NCBI GenBank assembly: GCA_905214425.1
Contig: CAJMLY010000007.1
Coordinates: 22,121-86,120 of the forward strand
Reading direction: 5' to 3'
Length of the DNA: 64,000 nucleotides
From: an uncultured bacterium
GTDB taxonomy: Bacteria > Actinomycetota > Coriobacteriia > Coriobacteriales > Coriobacteriaceae
Below are positions 1-7,833 of this stretch, one piece after another. Both the position numbers and the translations under genes were made by a program. Each line of letters begins with the position of its first letter. The first letter of the stretch is position 1. Under the pieces are notes generated by a model that saw nothing but the letters and a program-made list of their open reading frames with translations, searched no databases and had not been told where the DNA came from.

Positions 1-846
1 CAGATAGTACTTCTCGCCGCTCTTGAGGTATTTCTTGCCGCGAATGTCATACCGTCGAACCTTATAGAAGGCAAATGCGTCGCACAGATACCCCATATAT
101 GTGCCCACCGTCTTGTTCGTGATCTTTAGCCCATCTGCATTCAGGCTATCCGTTATATTGCGAGCCGACGTAATGTTGGAGACGTTGTCCATCATGTAGT
201 CAGCAATACGCAGCAGCGCCGATTCGTTTCTGACGTTATGCCGCTGCACGATATCCCTCACGATCAACGTTTTAAAAACGTTGGAGAGATATTGATAGCG
301 TTGCTCCTGCGTTCGGTAAGGATACGAACCGGACATGCCGCCGGCATGTGCGTATTCATCAAAATCATGGTCGACCTCGCCCTTACCGTCGTAAGAGCGA
401 TACTCCTCAAACGAGAACGGGAACACCTCGATTTCGAACGTGCGCCCCGTAAAGAGCGTCGATAGGTCGCTCGATAACAAAAATGCATTTGACCCCGTAA
501 TAAAGATGTCATACCGCTCGGATGCGTGAAGGCTGTTGATTGCGCGCTCAAAGCCGCTACACATCTGAACCTCATCGATAAGCAGAAAGTTTTGCGTGCC
601 GGACACCCGACGCTCTTTTACATAAGCAAGCAAAGCGTGATATTCGAGCAGGTCCTCGAACTCATCGAGGTTGTAGTTGATATGAATGACATTTGAATCA
701 GGCAGGTTGGTCTCCACGTAATCGCGGAGGGCCTCGAGCAATTTTGACTTACCGCTACGGCGAATGCCCGTTATGACCTTGATGTCCGGTACGCCAATAA
801 GGCTCGTCAACGTGTCCATATATGACGTTCTATTGATGAGTTTCAT
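1..846 (-). CDS. AAA+ ATPase with DUF4143 C-terminal domain (3' end outside window)
   Basis: The reading frame is open from an ATG at 846 to the window edge (282 codons seen), so the C-terminus is missing. The P-loop GIRRSGKS lies at about residues 27-34, Walker B FLLIDE at 86-91, and a sensor-like ITGSN segment follows near 115. The downstream part (VFKTLIVRDIVQRHNV) is typical of the DUF4143 ATPases that gut actinobacteria carry in many copies. The family's function is not established. The start is supported by a GAGGGGG Shine-Dalgarno. Base composition is visibly more AT-rich than the neighbouring fol genes, which suggests horizontal acquisition. Two palindromes sharing CTATTCCTCAAAACTGAA lie immediately upstream. 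Confidence 0.85.
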   Translation of the reverse strand, partial: MKLINRTSYMDTLTSLIGVPDIKVITGIRRSGKSKLLEALRDYVETNLPDSNVIHINYNLDEFEDLLEYHALLAYVKERRVSGTQNFLLIDEVQMCSGFERAINSLHASERYDIFITGSNAFLLSSDLSTLFTGRTFEIEVFPFSFEEYRSYDGKGEVDHDFDEYAHAGGMSGSYPYRTQEQRYQYLSNVFKTLIVRDIVQRHNVRNESALLRIADYMMDNVSNITSARNITDSLNADGLKITNKTVGTYMGYLCDAFAFYKVRRYDIRGKKYLKSGEKYYL

Positions 847-871
847 TGGGCCCCCTCGCGGTCTTTTATCG

Positions 872-912
872 CTATTCCTCAAAACTGAAAAATTTTCAGT
901 TTTGAGGAATAG
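872..912. repeat. Perfect 20-bp-arm palindrome upstream of DUF4143 gene
   Basis: Arms 872-891 and 893-912 are exact reverse complements around one central base; each arm reads CTATTCCTCAAAACTGAAAA. It sits 26 bp upstream of the DUF4143 start codon, so it would lie in or just before the leader. It could be an operator, a hairpin in the leader, or the end of a mobile unit. A near copy is at 957-999. Confidence 0.85.
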
Positions 913-956
913 GCTCTGTAACGAATATACCTCGCGAAAGGCCGAGCTGGCTTAAT

Positions 957-999
957 CCTATTCCTCAAAAACGAAAATTATTCAGTTTTGAGGAATAGG
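957..999. repeat. Second, imperfect copy of the DUF4143-associated palindrome
   Basis: The arms CCTATTCCTCAAAAACGAA and TTCAGTTTTGAGGAATAGG pair with two mismatches and a short A/T-rich centre. The two palindromes bracket about 45 bp containing a TATATT -10-like hexamer on the minus strand (around 921-926), so they may frame the promoter of the ATPase gene. Confidence 0.8.
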
Positions 1000-1024
1000 A
1001 TCGAGATGCCGCCCTGCAGTCACG

Positions 1025-1062
1025 CAGAAGCCCTCCCCGGTGCAAGCCGAGGAGGGCTTCTG
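1025..1062 (-). terminator. Terminator hairpin after the fol/BPL-like genes
   Basis: A 12-bp perfect stem (CAGAAGCCCTCC / GGAGGGCTTCTG) with a 14-nt loop lies 36 bp beyond the stop codon of the BPL-like gene. There is no clear T-run, so it may be a factor-assisted terminator. It ends the minus-strand group that starts with the sirtuin. Confidence 0.6.
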
Positions 1063-1097
1063 TCGTCATCGTTATCTTTGAACGCGAGTGCCTCGCG

Positions 1098-1799
1098 CTA
1101 CAGACCGCGAATCCGTACGGCCTCGGGCGGAAACTCCTGCTCGCCGGCATCGGTCTTGATGGTCGCGCGGCCCCAGATGTCCAGGCCCGCAAACACACCG
1201 ACCGCAAGCGGCAGGCCGTTGGGCGACACCGCTGCAACTTGGCGACCCAGCAGCGGCACCATATCGAAATACTCGCCCAGCACGGGAGCCAGCGGGCCGG
1301 CAGCGCCCTGCGGGGTGTTCGCGACGGCAGCCCAGGCATCCACGCGGACAAGCACGGCGGCGGCCAATGCCTCGACCAGCACTTCGTCGGCCATATCCAC
1401 GCCAAGCTCGCTCAGCGCCGCGCGCTCAATATCCACCGTTACGGCACCGAACATGCCCGCGGCGCCGGCACCGCCGTTGACGGCGACGCGCGCGAACGAC
1501 GTCTCAAACGCGGGCGCGCCGTACACGATATTGCTCGGCCACTCAATGCCCACCTTGCCGGCAAGGCCCAGACCCGGCGTCGACGCTGTGCCCACAAGCG
1601 CATCCATCATACCCATCGCCGCCACAAACGGCAGGCCGTGGAAGGCATGCATGCTCACGTCCGGGCGCACGATCAGCGAAAACGTCAACGACGCCTCACC
1701 CGCACTCCAAGCGCACCAGCCCGCGGACGCACCCTCGCGGCCCGCGTCACGCGCCGCGTCGAGCTCGGTACCGGCGGCAACAGCATTCATCTCGATCAT
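1098..1799 (-). CDS. Degenerate biotin/lipoate protein ligase-like protein
   Basis: A 233-residue protein whose overall pattern follows the BirA/BPL catalytic fold: a WSAGEASLTFSLIVRP strand region, a VAAMGMMDAL helix, an IEWPSNIVYG segment in place of the usual KWPND motif, and a C-terminal SH3-like tail (GRATIKTDAGEQ...VRIRGL). The glycine/arginine-rich biotin loop (GRGR) and the lysine of KWPND are not seen, so ordinary biotinylation activity is doubtful. Its ATG directly follows the folK stop (TAGATG), implying translational coupling with the folate gene. It could be a diverged ligase, a binding protein without catalysis, or an unrelated function on the same fold. The assignment is by pattern only. 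Confidence 0.5.
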   Translation of the reverse strand: MIEMNAVAAGTELDAARDAGREGASAGWCAWSAGEASLTFSLIVRPDVSMHAFHGLPFVAAMGMMDALVGTASTPGLGLAGKVGIEWPSNIVYGAPAFETSFARVAVNGGAGAAGMFGAVTVDIERAALSELGVDMADEVLVEALAAAVLVRVDAWAAVANTPQGAAGPLAPVLGEYFDMVPLLGRQVAAVSPNGLPLAVGVFAGLDIWGRATIKTDAGEQEFPPEAVRIRGL

Positions 1800-3542
1800 C
1801 TACATACGCCCCAATTCGCCCACGATATGGCCCACGCGATCCTCGGGCTCCTTGACCTCAACGCCGTTGTAGCGGAAGAACCGAGCCGGGTCGTGCATCA
1901 GGTCCTCGAGTGGCACCAGCACAAAGTCGCGCTCGCCGATCAGCGGATGCGGCAGGCGCAGCTTCTTGCCGCCGTGGGTCTCGCCGTCCATCCACAGCAG
2001 GTCCAGGTCGATGGTGCGCGGGCCGTTGACCTTGGCCTTTTTGGAGCGGTCGCGACCCAGCTCGGCCTCGATCTTCATGAGCTCGTCGAGCAGCACCAAC
2101 GGCGCCAGCTCGGTCTTAATCTCGATGACGGCGTTGGCAAACGCGTCCTGGCGCGTCTCGTAGGCCGGCTCGCTCTCGTAGATCTTGGAGGAGTTGGACA
2201 CGCAGGTGAGTGGAATCTCGGCGATCATGTCGCGTGCGGCGCGGATGTTGTCACAGCGATGCCCCAGGTTGGAGCCCACGGCCACAAACGCGCGGCGCGG
2301 CTGCGGCTTGGCAACCGCCCAGTAGCCGTTCAGGAACTGCGCAAAGCCCGCGGCGTCGTGCACGCGCACGATGTTGGCACCGGCCTGGATGGCGCCCAGG
2401 CACACGCCAAACGTAGCGGCATCGCGCTCGGCGGCCTCGGTCACGCCCGAGACGGCGCCCACAAAGCGCTTGCGCGATACGGCGCACATGAGCGGATAGC
2501 CCAGTGACGCCATCTTGGCAGTCTCGCGCTGGATGACGATGTCCTCGTTGGCCGTCTTGCCAAAGCCCGGACCGGGATCGATGCAGATGCGGTCGCGCGA
2601 CACGCCGGCATGGATGAGCGCGCGGGCCTGGTCGGACAGAAAGCCCATGACGCGGCGCATGATGGGCGCCGAATCGGGCAGGGTGAAGCGGCGGAGCTGC
2701 GAGGTGGGCACGTAGGCTTCCTCGCGGCGGGCGCTGCGGCGCATCATGGCGGCCAGGCGGTCATTGGGCTCCGATGCGGCCTCGGTGGCCTCGGGCGCGG
2801 CCTCGGGCGCGGGCGCGACGGTCTCGGCGGCAGTAGCCTGCTCGGCGGCGGGCGCCTCCTGCTCGCTTGCGGGCTCAGACGTGGGCTCTGGTTCACCAAA
2901 CGGCAACGAGGGCTGCACCACGCCGCCCGGAAGCTTGGCCTCCGGCTTAGGCTCGCCCAGCAACTTGCCGCGACGGCGACGGGCCGGCTTCTCGGCCTCG
3001 CGCGCGGCCTCGGCAGCCGCTTCGCGTGCCTTCTCGGCAACAAACGCCGCTGCCGAGGTATCGAGCTGCACCGTTGCGTGCGTGCGCGCGGGCGCGGCGA
3101 CCTCGCCGGCATGCATCACGATGACGCCGCAGGTGCTCGTCTTAACAAACTCGACCATCTTGGGGTCGGTGAAGCCGGTCACGTCGTTGACGATCGAGGC
3201 GCCGCAGCGCACGGCCGCCTTGGCAACCGCCACGTGACGCGTGTCGATCGAGACGATGGCGCCCTCCTTGGCCAGCGCGCGCACCACGGGCAGCACGCGG
3301 CGAGCCTCCTCGTCGGGATTGACCGGGGTAAAGCCGGGGCGCGTGGACTCGCCGCCTACGTCGATGATGTCGGCGCCGGCGTCGAGCATCGTCAGGCCAT
3401 ACTCGATCGCGGCGTCCGGGTCGAAATGCTCCCCGCCATCGCTAAACGAATCGGGCGTCACGTTGAGGACGCCCATGATGCGCGGACGGTCAAAGCTGAG
3501 CTCGTACTTTCCGCACCGCCATGTCTTGCTGTCGTTCGCCAT
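1800..3542 (-). CDS. folP/folK: Dihydropteroate synthase - HPPK fusion (FolP-FolK) with long internal insert
   Basis: A 580-residue bifunctional folate enzyme. The N-terminal DHPS part has MGVLNVTPDSFSDGG (23-37), DVGGESTRPG (61-70), SIDT (98-101), DPGPGFGKT (322-330) and SRKRF (356-360). The C-terminal HPPK part (about 417-580) has AVGSNLG and GPRTIDLDLLW (507-517). DHPS joins p-aminobenzoate to the pterin diphosphate made by HPPK. Between VMHAGE (near 145) and the helix starting RRVMGFLSD (near 296) there is a ~145-residue insert, Ala/Glu/Pro-rich in its middle, not present in standard DHPS. Of the tandem ATGs, the second at 3542 is chosen because AGGAGG is 6 bases upstream. The sirtuin gene lies 95 bp upstream on the same strand. 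Confidence 0.92.
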   Translation of the reverse strand: MANDSKTWRCGKYELSFDRPRIMGVLNVTPDSFSDGGEHFDPDAAIEYGLTMLDAGADIIDVGGESTRPGFTPVNPDEEARRVLPVVRALAKEGAIVSIDTRHVAVAKAAVRCGASIVNDVTGFTDPKMVEFVKTSTCGVIVMHAGEVAAPARTHATVQLDTSAAAFVAEKAREAAAEAAREAEKPARRRRGKLLGEPKPEAKLPGGVVQPSLPFGEPEPTSEPASEQEAPAAEQATAAETVAPAPEAAPEATEAASEPNDRLAAMMRRSARREEAYVPTSQLRRFTLPDSAPIMRRVMGFLSDQARALIHAGVSRDRICIDPGPGFGKTANEDIVIQRETAKMASLGYPLMCAVSRKRFVGAVSGVTEAAERDAATFGVCLGAIQAGANIVRVHDAAGFAQFLNGYWAVAKPQPRRAFVAVGSNLGHRCDNIRAARDMIAEIPLTCVSNSSKIYESEPAYETRQDAFANAVIEIKTELAPLVLLDELMKIEAELGRDRSKKAKVNGPRTIDLDLLWMDGETHGGKKLRLPHPLIGERDFVLVPLEDLMHDPARFFRYNGVEVKEPEDRVGHIVGELGRM

Positions 3543-3637
3543 GAACATCCTCCTAAAATGCCCACGCCGCCGAGCTTGGGGAGCTGGCGGCGGGGTCGCT
3601 TTGCACTCAGTCTTTCTATTGTATCCGCGCGCGCGGG

Positions 3638-4390
3638 CTAGAACGCAAACGCGGCCGCGATGTCGCAAGAAATCAGCAGGTCGGCATTTGCATCCTGATC
3701 GGTGGGAGCAAGATTGCAAATGGCCAGCGTATCGCCGGTAAAGTAACGCGTAAGGCCTGCCGCCGGATACACCACGAGCGAGGTCCCGCCCACAATGAGG
3801 GCATCGGCCGCGGCGATGGCGGCAACGGCACCGGTCAACACATGCTCGTCGAGCGGCTCCTCGTAGAGCACTACATCGGGCTTGATGCGGCCGCCGCACG
3901 CGGGGCACGCAGGCACGCCCGCGGCATCCTCGTGCTCGCGCGAGCAAATCCACTCGGCGCTATAGACCGCGCCGCACGACTGGCAAATGTTGCGATGGAC
4001 CGATCCGTGCAGCTCGAACACGCGCTGTGAGCCGGCCATCTGATGCAGGCCGTCGATGTTTTGCGTCACCACGGCGTCGAGCTTGCCGGCGCGCTCCAGC
4101 TCGGCCAGCTTGGTGTGGCAGCGGTTGGGCTTAGCGTTAAGCGCGATCATCTTGGTGCGGTAAAAGTCGAAGAACTCGGCCGGATGCGCCTCGTAAAAGC
4201 TATGCGACAGCATGGTCTCGGGCGGATAGGCAAACTGCTGGTGATACAGGCCGTCCACGCTGCGAAAATCGGGAATGCCGCTTGCCGTGGAAACACCAGC
4301 GCCGCCAAAGAACACCACGCGCTCGTGGGTATTGAACAGCTCCGCCAGCGCGGCGGAGGCCTGCCTGGGATCTGTTATCGCTTGCGTCAT
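3638..4390 (-). CDS. cobB: NAD-dependent protein deacylase, Sir2/CobB family
   Basis: A 250-residue sirtuin that removes acyl groups from lysines using NAD. Visible motifs: GAGVSTASGIPDFRS (30-44), TQNIDGLH (109-116), the catalytic histidine in ELHG (H128), and a zinc site with paired cysteines CQSCG (136-140) and CPACG (162-166). GTSLVVYPAAG near the C-terminus completes the NAD pocket. Length and order are normal for bacterial CobB. The ATG at 4390 is preceded by GGAGG. It is upstream of folP/folK on the same strand, 95 bp away, so co-transcription is possible. Divergent from xth. Confidence 0.93.
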   Translation of the reverse strand: MTQAITDPRQASAALAELFNTHERVVFFGGAGVSTASGIPDFRSVDGLYHQQFAYPPETMLSHSFYEAHPAEFFDFYRTKMIALNAKPNRCHTKLAELERAGKLDAVVTQNIDGLHQMAGSQRVFELHGSVHRNICQSCGAVYSAEWICSREHEDAAGVPACPACGGRIKPDVVLYEEPLDEHVLTGAVAAIAAADALIVGGTSLVVYPAAGLTRYFTGDTLAICNLAPTDQDANADLLISCDIAAAFAF

Positions 4391-4504
4391 GTTTGTCCTC
4401 CGTCCATGTTGGTCGGGGCGGCCGCGATTGCGCCGTCGCCCACGGAGCCCACCCCGCCCCCGTTGCGCTAATCTTAAGCCTGCCAACCCCGTCGAAAGGA
4501 CACC

Positions 4505-5323
4505 ATGCCTCAGACTTACACTTTCGCCTCGTGGAACGTCAACGGCCTGCGCGCCGTGCTAAAAAAGGACCCGAGCTTTATCCAGATCGCGCAAGAACTC
4601 GACGTCGATATCCTGGCGCTGCAAGAGACCAAGCTGCAAGAAGGCCAGGTCGATATTGACCTGCCCGGCTATCACCAAACCTGGAGCTACGCCGAGCGCA
4701 AGGGCTACTCGGGCACTGCGGTCTTTAGCCGCCAGGAACCGCTGCGCGTGCTGCACGCCGACGCGCTGCTACCCTACGCCGGCGAGGGCGAGGCGGCCGT
4801 ACTCGTCGCCCAAGCCGCAACCGAGGGCCGCGTCTGCACGCTGGAGTTCGACAAGTTTTGGTTTGTGGATGTCTACACGCCCAACGCGCAAAATGAGCTC
4901 GCGCGCATCGATGTGCGCATGGCCTGGGATGATGCCTATCGCGGCTTTTTGAGCGCGCTTGAGCGCGAGACCGGCAAGCCCGTCGTAACCTGCGGCGACT
5001 TTAACGTGGCACACGAGGAGATCGACCTTAAGAACCCCAAGTCCAACCGCGACAACGCCGGCTTTTCGGACGAGGAGCGCGGCAAGTTTACCGAGCTGCT
5101 CAACGCCGGCTTTACCGATACCTGGCGCACGGCTAATCCAGACGTCGAGGGCGTCTACAGCTGGTGGAGCTATCGCTTTAATGCCCGCAAGAACAACGCC
5201 GGCTGGCGCATCGATTACTTCTTGGTAAGTGATTCAATCGCCAATACCGTGCGCGACACCGGTATCCGCGGCGATATCTTCGGCAGCGACCACTGCCCCG
5301 TCACCCTCACGCTAGAGCTCTAG
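4505..5323 (+). CDS. xth: Exodeoxyribonuclease III / AP endonuclease
   Basis: A 272-residue member of the Mg2+-dependent EEP nuclease family that cuts at abasic sites and degrades 3' ends in base excision repair. Motifs: SWNVNGLRA near the N-terminus, LALQETKLQ (the metal-binding Glu), CGDFNVAHEEIDL, WWSYR with RIDYFLVS, and the terminal GSDHCPV carrying the catalytic Asp-His pair. The start is preceded by GAAAGGACACC. It reads divergently from the sirtuin gene and converges on the ECF transporter S gene. Confidence 0.95.
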   Translation: MPQTYTFASWNVNGLRAVLKKDPSFIQIAQELDVDILALQETKLQEGQVDIDLPGYHQTWSYAERKGYSGTAVFSRQEPLRVLHADALLPYAGEGEAAVLVAQAATEGRVCTLEFDKFWFVDVYTPNAQNELARIDVRMAWDDAYRGFLSALERETGKPVVTCGDFNVAHEEIDLKNPKSNRDNAGFSDEERGKFTELLNAGFTDTWRTANPDVEGVYSWWSYRFNARKNNAGWRIDYFLVSDSIANTVRDTGIRGDIFGSDHCPVTLTLEL

Positions 5324-5338
5324 CGCCAAGCAATTCCT

Positions 5339-5378
5339 GGGGGACAGAGGAAAACAGATCATGTGACCCCTCTCCCCC
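5339..5378. repeat. GGGACAG-core imperfect palindrome
   Basis: The arms GGGGGACAGAGG (5339-5350) and CCCCTCTCCCCC (5367-5378) pair imperfectly. It carries the GGGACAG core shared with palindromes at 12366, 15391, 19368, 21415, 24873 and 60310, and begins 15 bp after the xth stop codon. REP-like; no gene here. Confidence 0.6.
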
Positions 5379-5384
5379 TATAAG

Positions 5385-5447
5385 TTGCGGTGGAATAGTT
5401 CCTGTTTGGGCAGCAAATAGCCAAAAACGAGAACTATTCCACCGCAA
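5385..5447. repeat. 17-bp-arm inverted repeat between xth and ECF S gene
   Basis: Arms 5385-5401 (TTGCGGTGGAATAGTTC) and 5431-5447 are perfect reverse complements with a 29-nt loop, in which TTTGGG and CCAAAA can pair further. It lies between convergent genes and could act as a bidirectional terminator or be a short repeat. There is no T-run. Confidence 0.7.
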
Positions 5448-5471
5448 GTTCGTGAGGAAACGCGAAATGCC

Positions 5472-6185
5472 TTACAGCCCGTATTTCACGACGACACGGT
5501 TAATGCGACGGCACCAGGGCTTGTACAAGGCGGCCAAAAACACGCAGGTCGCGAGTCCGTGCGTGATATCGAACGGCACGGCGGTGGCAAGACGTGCCAC
5601 GGCACCTGCCCAAGTAAGCGGCTGTACAAAACCAATGATGTCGTAGGCGTTGATCACAACGCCGTACAGCAAACCCGAAGCAAAGCCGTAGGTCAGCAGC
5701 GCCGGCATACGCACGGTGCCATCGGCGCGGTCGAATGCACCCGCATACGCCAGCGCACCGCCAACGTATCCCACGAGCCCCCAGGCATACATCTGCCACG
5801 GCGTCCACATGCCCTGCCCAAAAAAGAAATTGCTGGTCAGCGCCGCCAACGCACCGACCATAAAGCCGTTACGACGACCGAGTGTCGCCCCGGCGATAAT
5901 GGCGATGGCACTCACGGGTTTAAAGTCGGGAATGGGTCCAAACAGGATGCGCCCCGCCGCCGCCAGCGCCGCCAGCACCAGCGTGGGCATAATCTGACGC
6001 AGGCCTGGACGCGATGCCTCATAGCCCGCAAAGAACAGCGCAAGCACCAACGCCACCACAACCAGCATGGCCAACGCTGCCTGCTCAACACCCGCCAGCA
6101 ACGCGGCAGCCATCACCGCCGGCACCGCCAACAACAGCGGGATCTCCAGTTTTGCAAGCAAACGCGAGAAACGACAGTCCGTCAT
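5472..6185 (-). CDS. ECF transporter substrate-binding (S) component
   Basis: A 237-residue membrane protein with about six hydrophobic segments. The block IPDFKPVSAIAIIAGATLGRR followed by GALAALTSNFFFGQGMWTPWQM is characteristic of the ECF S components of Firmicutes and Actinobacteria often annotated as cobalamin or cobinamide-type transporters. The substrate cannot be fixed from sequence alone. The start ATG at 6185 is 4 bases after the stop of the ATPase gene, so S, A and T form one operon (order T-A-S, minus strand). Together they would import a vitamin or related micronutrient. Confidence 0.8.
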   Translation of the reverse strand: MTDCRFSRLLAKLEIPLLLAVPAVMAAALLAGVEQAALAMLVVVALVLALFFAGYEASRPGLRQIMPTLVLAALAAAGRILFGPIPDFKPVSAIAIIAGATLGRRNGFMVGALAALTSNFFFGQGMWTPWQMYAWGLVGYVGGALAYAGAFDRADGTVRMPALLTYGFASGLLYGVVINAYDIIGFVQPLTWAGAVARLATAVPFDITHGLATCVFLAALYKPWCRRINRVVVKYGL

Positions 6186-6189
6186 CCCA

Positions 6190-7833
6190 TCACGCCCTAT
6201 AGAACACGTTGTCGGCAAAGAAGTCGGCCGGGGACTCCATGCAGGCAATCTCGCCGTCAAACATCATGGCGACGTCGTCGGCTACCTGCTCGGCAAAGTC
6301 CAAATCGTGCGTAGCCATGATGACGGTGCCGCCAGCCTTCGCATGGTCACGCAGGGCGCGGGCGATGGTGCGGCGACTCTCCAGGTCCAAGCCCTTCGTG
6401 GGCTCGTCAAGCAGCAGCAGCTCGGGGCCGATCAGCAGCAGCTTTGCCAGTGCGAGCAGCTGGCGCTGTCCGCCCGAAAGATCGTACGGATGGCGTCCAT
6501 CCAGACCCGACAACCCCAAGCTCGCCGCACGCTCCCGCGCCAAGTTCTCGTCATATCCGCAGGTCGAGGCCCATTCCATCAGCTCATCGCGAACCGTCTC
6601 GGCAACCAGCAATGCTTTGGGATTCTGAGGCAGCAGCGCCGCCGAGGCCGCTCCGCGCACCATGCGGCCGCGCTGCAGCTTGGCGGTCTTCGCCAGCACC
6701 GAGAGTATCGTCGACTTACCGCATCCGTTGCCGCCCACGATCGCATGCACCGCACCGGCCGAAAACGACGCATCGAGCCCGCGCAGCACCCAGCCGGACG
6801 CTCGATCGTAGCGAAACCAGCCTTCCGACAGGGTGGTAGCCGACCCGCCGTGCATTTTTTGGAGTATTCTGCTTCCATCCGTGCGCGAGAAGGCTTCCAA
6901 GCCGTTCTCGAGCGACGTTTGCGCCACAAATTCGGACGATTTGTCCAATTCCAAACTTTTTTTCGCGCTCGATACGTCCCCGGGCGGCTCCAGAGAGCCC
7001 AAATTGTCCTCACGCCTGCTGAATACTCCGTTTTTTGCACATCGGATGGCACCCCACCCCAACGTGTCATCGGAAAACAGCGATTCTCGGCATACCAAAG
7101 AAGCCATATCCGCCGCCTCGTGCACGCGGCCATCCTCAATCCGGTACGCACACGTCGCGTATTCGAGCATTGGGCGCGGCTGATGCGTCGCCACAACAAC
7201 CGTGCAGCCCAGCTCGCGATTCACACGAAACAGCGCGTGCAGGAAATTCTTCTCGGCAACGGGATCGAGCTGAGACGTGGGCTCGTCGAGCAGCAGCACG
7301 CGCGGGCGCAGCGCCAGGACGGCGGCAAGCGACAGCAGCTGCTTGCGGCCACCCGAAAGCGTATCGGTATCACGATGAAGCCAGTCCTCCAGACCAAAGA
7401 AATAGCTGGTCTCGGCAACACGGCGGCGCATCTCGTCGCGCGACACACCCAGATTCTCTAGGCCAAACGCCATCTCGTGCCACACGGTCTCGCACACAAT
7501 CTGGTTCTCGGGATCCTGAAACACATAACCCACGCGCTCTGCCGATGCCCGCACGTCCATGTCGGCAACGTTCTCGCCCAGCACGCGCGCATCGCCAGTG
7601 CGCTCGCCCGCTGGAGCGATCTCGGGCTTGAGCAGCGACAGCAGCGTCGACTTGCCCGAACCGGTACCGCCAACAAGCAGTGCAAACGCACCTTGGGAAA
7701 CACGCCAATCAAGCCCCTCGAGCACCGGTGCCTTGACCCCGGGATAGGCAAAACTAAGGCCTCGCACCTCAATCGCCGGCGCGGCCGAGCCATATGCCAC
7801 ACCCGCCGCCGAGCTCCTATCAAACCGAGCCAT
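6190..7833 (-). CDS. ecfA: ECF transporter fused double ATPase (EcfA1-EcfA2 type)
   Basis: A 547-residue protein with two ABC domains. Domain 1: Walker A GGTGSGKST (55-63), signature LSGGRKQ (159-165), Walker B LLLDEPTS (180-187), switch His in ATHQ. Domain 2: GGNGCGKST (367-375), LSGGQRQ (452-458), LLLLDEPTKG, ATHD. It powers the adjacent T and S membrane components. Residues ~265-329, between the two domains, match no ABC element; they are encoded by a discrete stretch (6850-7040) with inverted ends and internal hairpins. The start ATG overlaps the EcfT stop (TGATG). Confidence 0.93.
   Translation of the reverse strand: MARFDRSSAAGVAYGSAAPAIEVRGLSFAYPGVKAPVLEGLDWRVSQGAFALLVGGTGSGKSTLLSLLKPEIAPAGERTGDARVLGENVADMDVRASAERVGYVFQDPENQIVCETVWHEMAFGLENLGVSRDEMRRRVAETSYFFGLEDWLHRDTDTLSGGRKQLLSLAAVLALRPRVLLLDEPTSQLDPVAEKNFLHALFRVNRELGCTVVVATHQPRPMLEYATCAYRIEDGRVHEAADMASLVCRESLFSDDTLGWGAIRCAKNGVFSRREDNLGSLEPPGDVSSAKKSLELDKSSEFVAQTSLENGLEAFSRTDGSRILQKMHGGSATTLSEGWFRYDRASGWVLRGLDASFSAGAVHAIVGGNGCGKSTILSVLAKTAKLQRGRMVRGAASAALLPQNPKALLVAETVRDELMEWASTCGYDENLARERAASLGLSGLDGRHPYDLSGGQRQLLALAKLLLIGPELLLLDEPTKGLDLESRRTIARALRDHAKAGGTVIMATHDLDFAEQVADDVAMMFDGEIACMESPADFFADNVFYRA
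6850..7040 (-). mobile_element. In-frame ~190 bp structured insertion in the ECF ATPase linker
   Basis: On the coding strand the segment starts GCAAAAAACGGAGTATTC and ends GAATACTCCAAAAAATGC: the GGAGTATTC/GAATACTCC blocks and outer GCA/TGC are inverted repeats, while both ends keep an A-tract on the same strand. Inside are hairpins at 6887-6909 (GAGAAGGCTT/AAGCCGTTCTC), at 6986-6999 (GGCTC/GAGCC), and a longer pairing of CGAGCG..GTTTG (6909-6921) with CAAAC..CGCTCG (6952-6971). It adds about 63 codons in frame between the two ABC domains and is less GC-rich than its flanks. Compatible with a MITE-like or Rickettsia-palindrome-like in-gene element; identity unknown. Confidence 0.55.

Noticed and set aside
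2746..3260. The Ala/Glu/Pro-rich insert in folP as a mobile element
   Set aside because: No inverted ends or hairpins, composition similar to the gene; more likely a lineage-specific loop.
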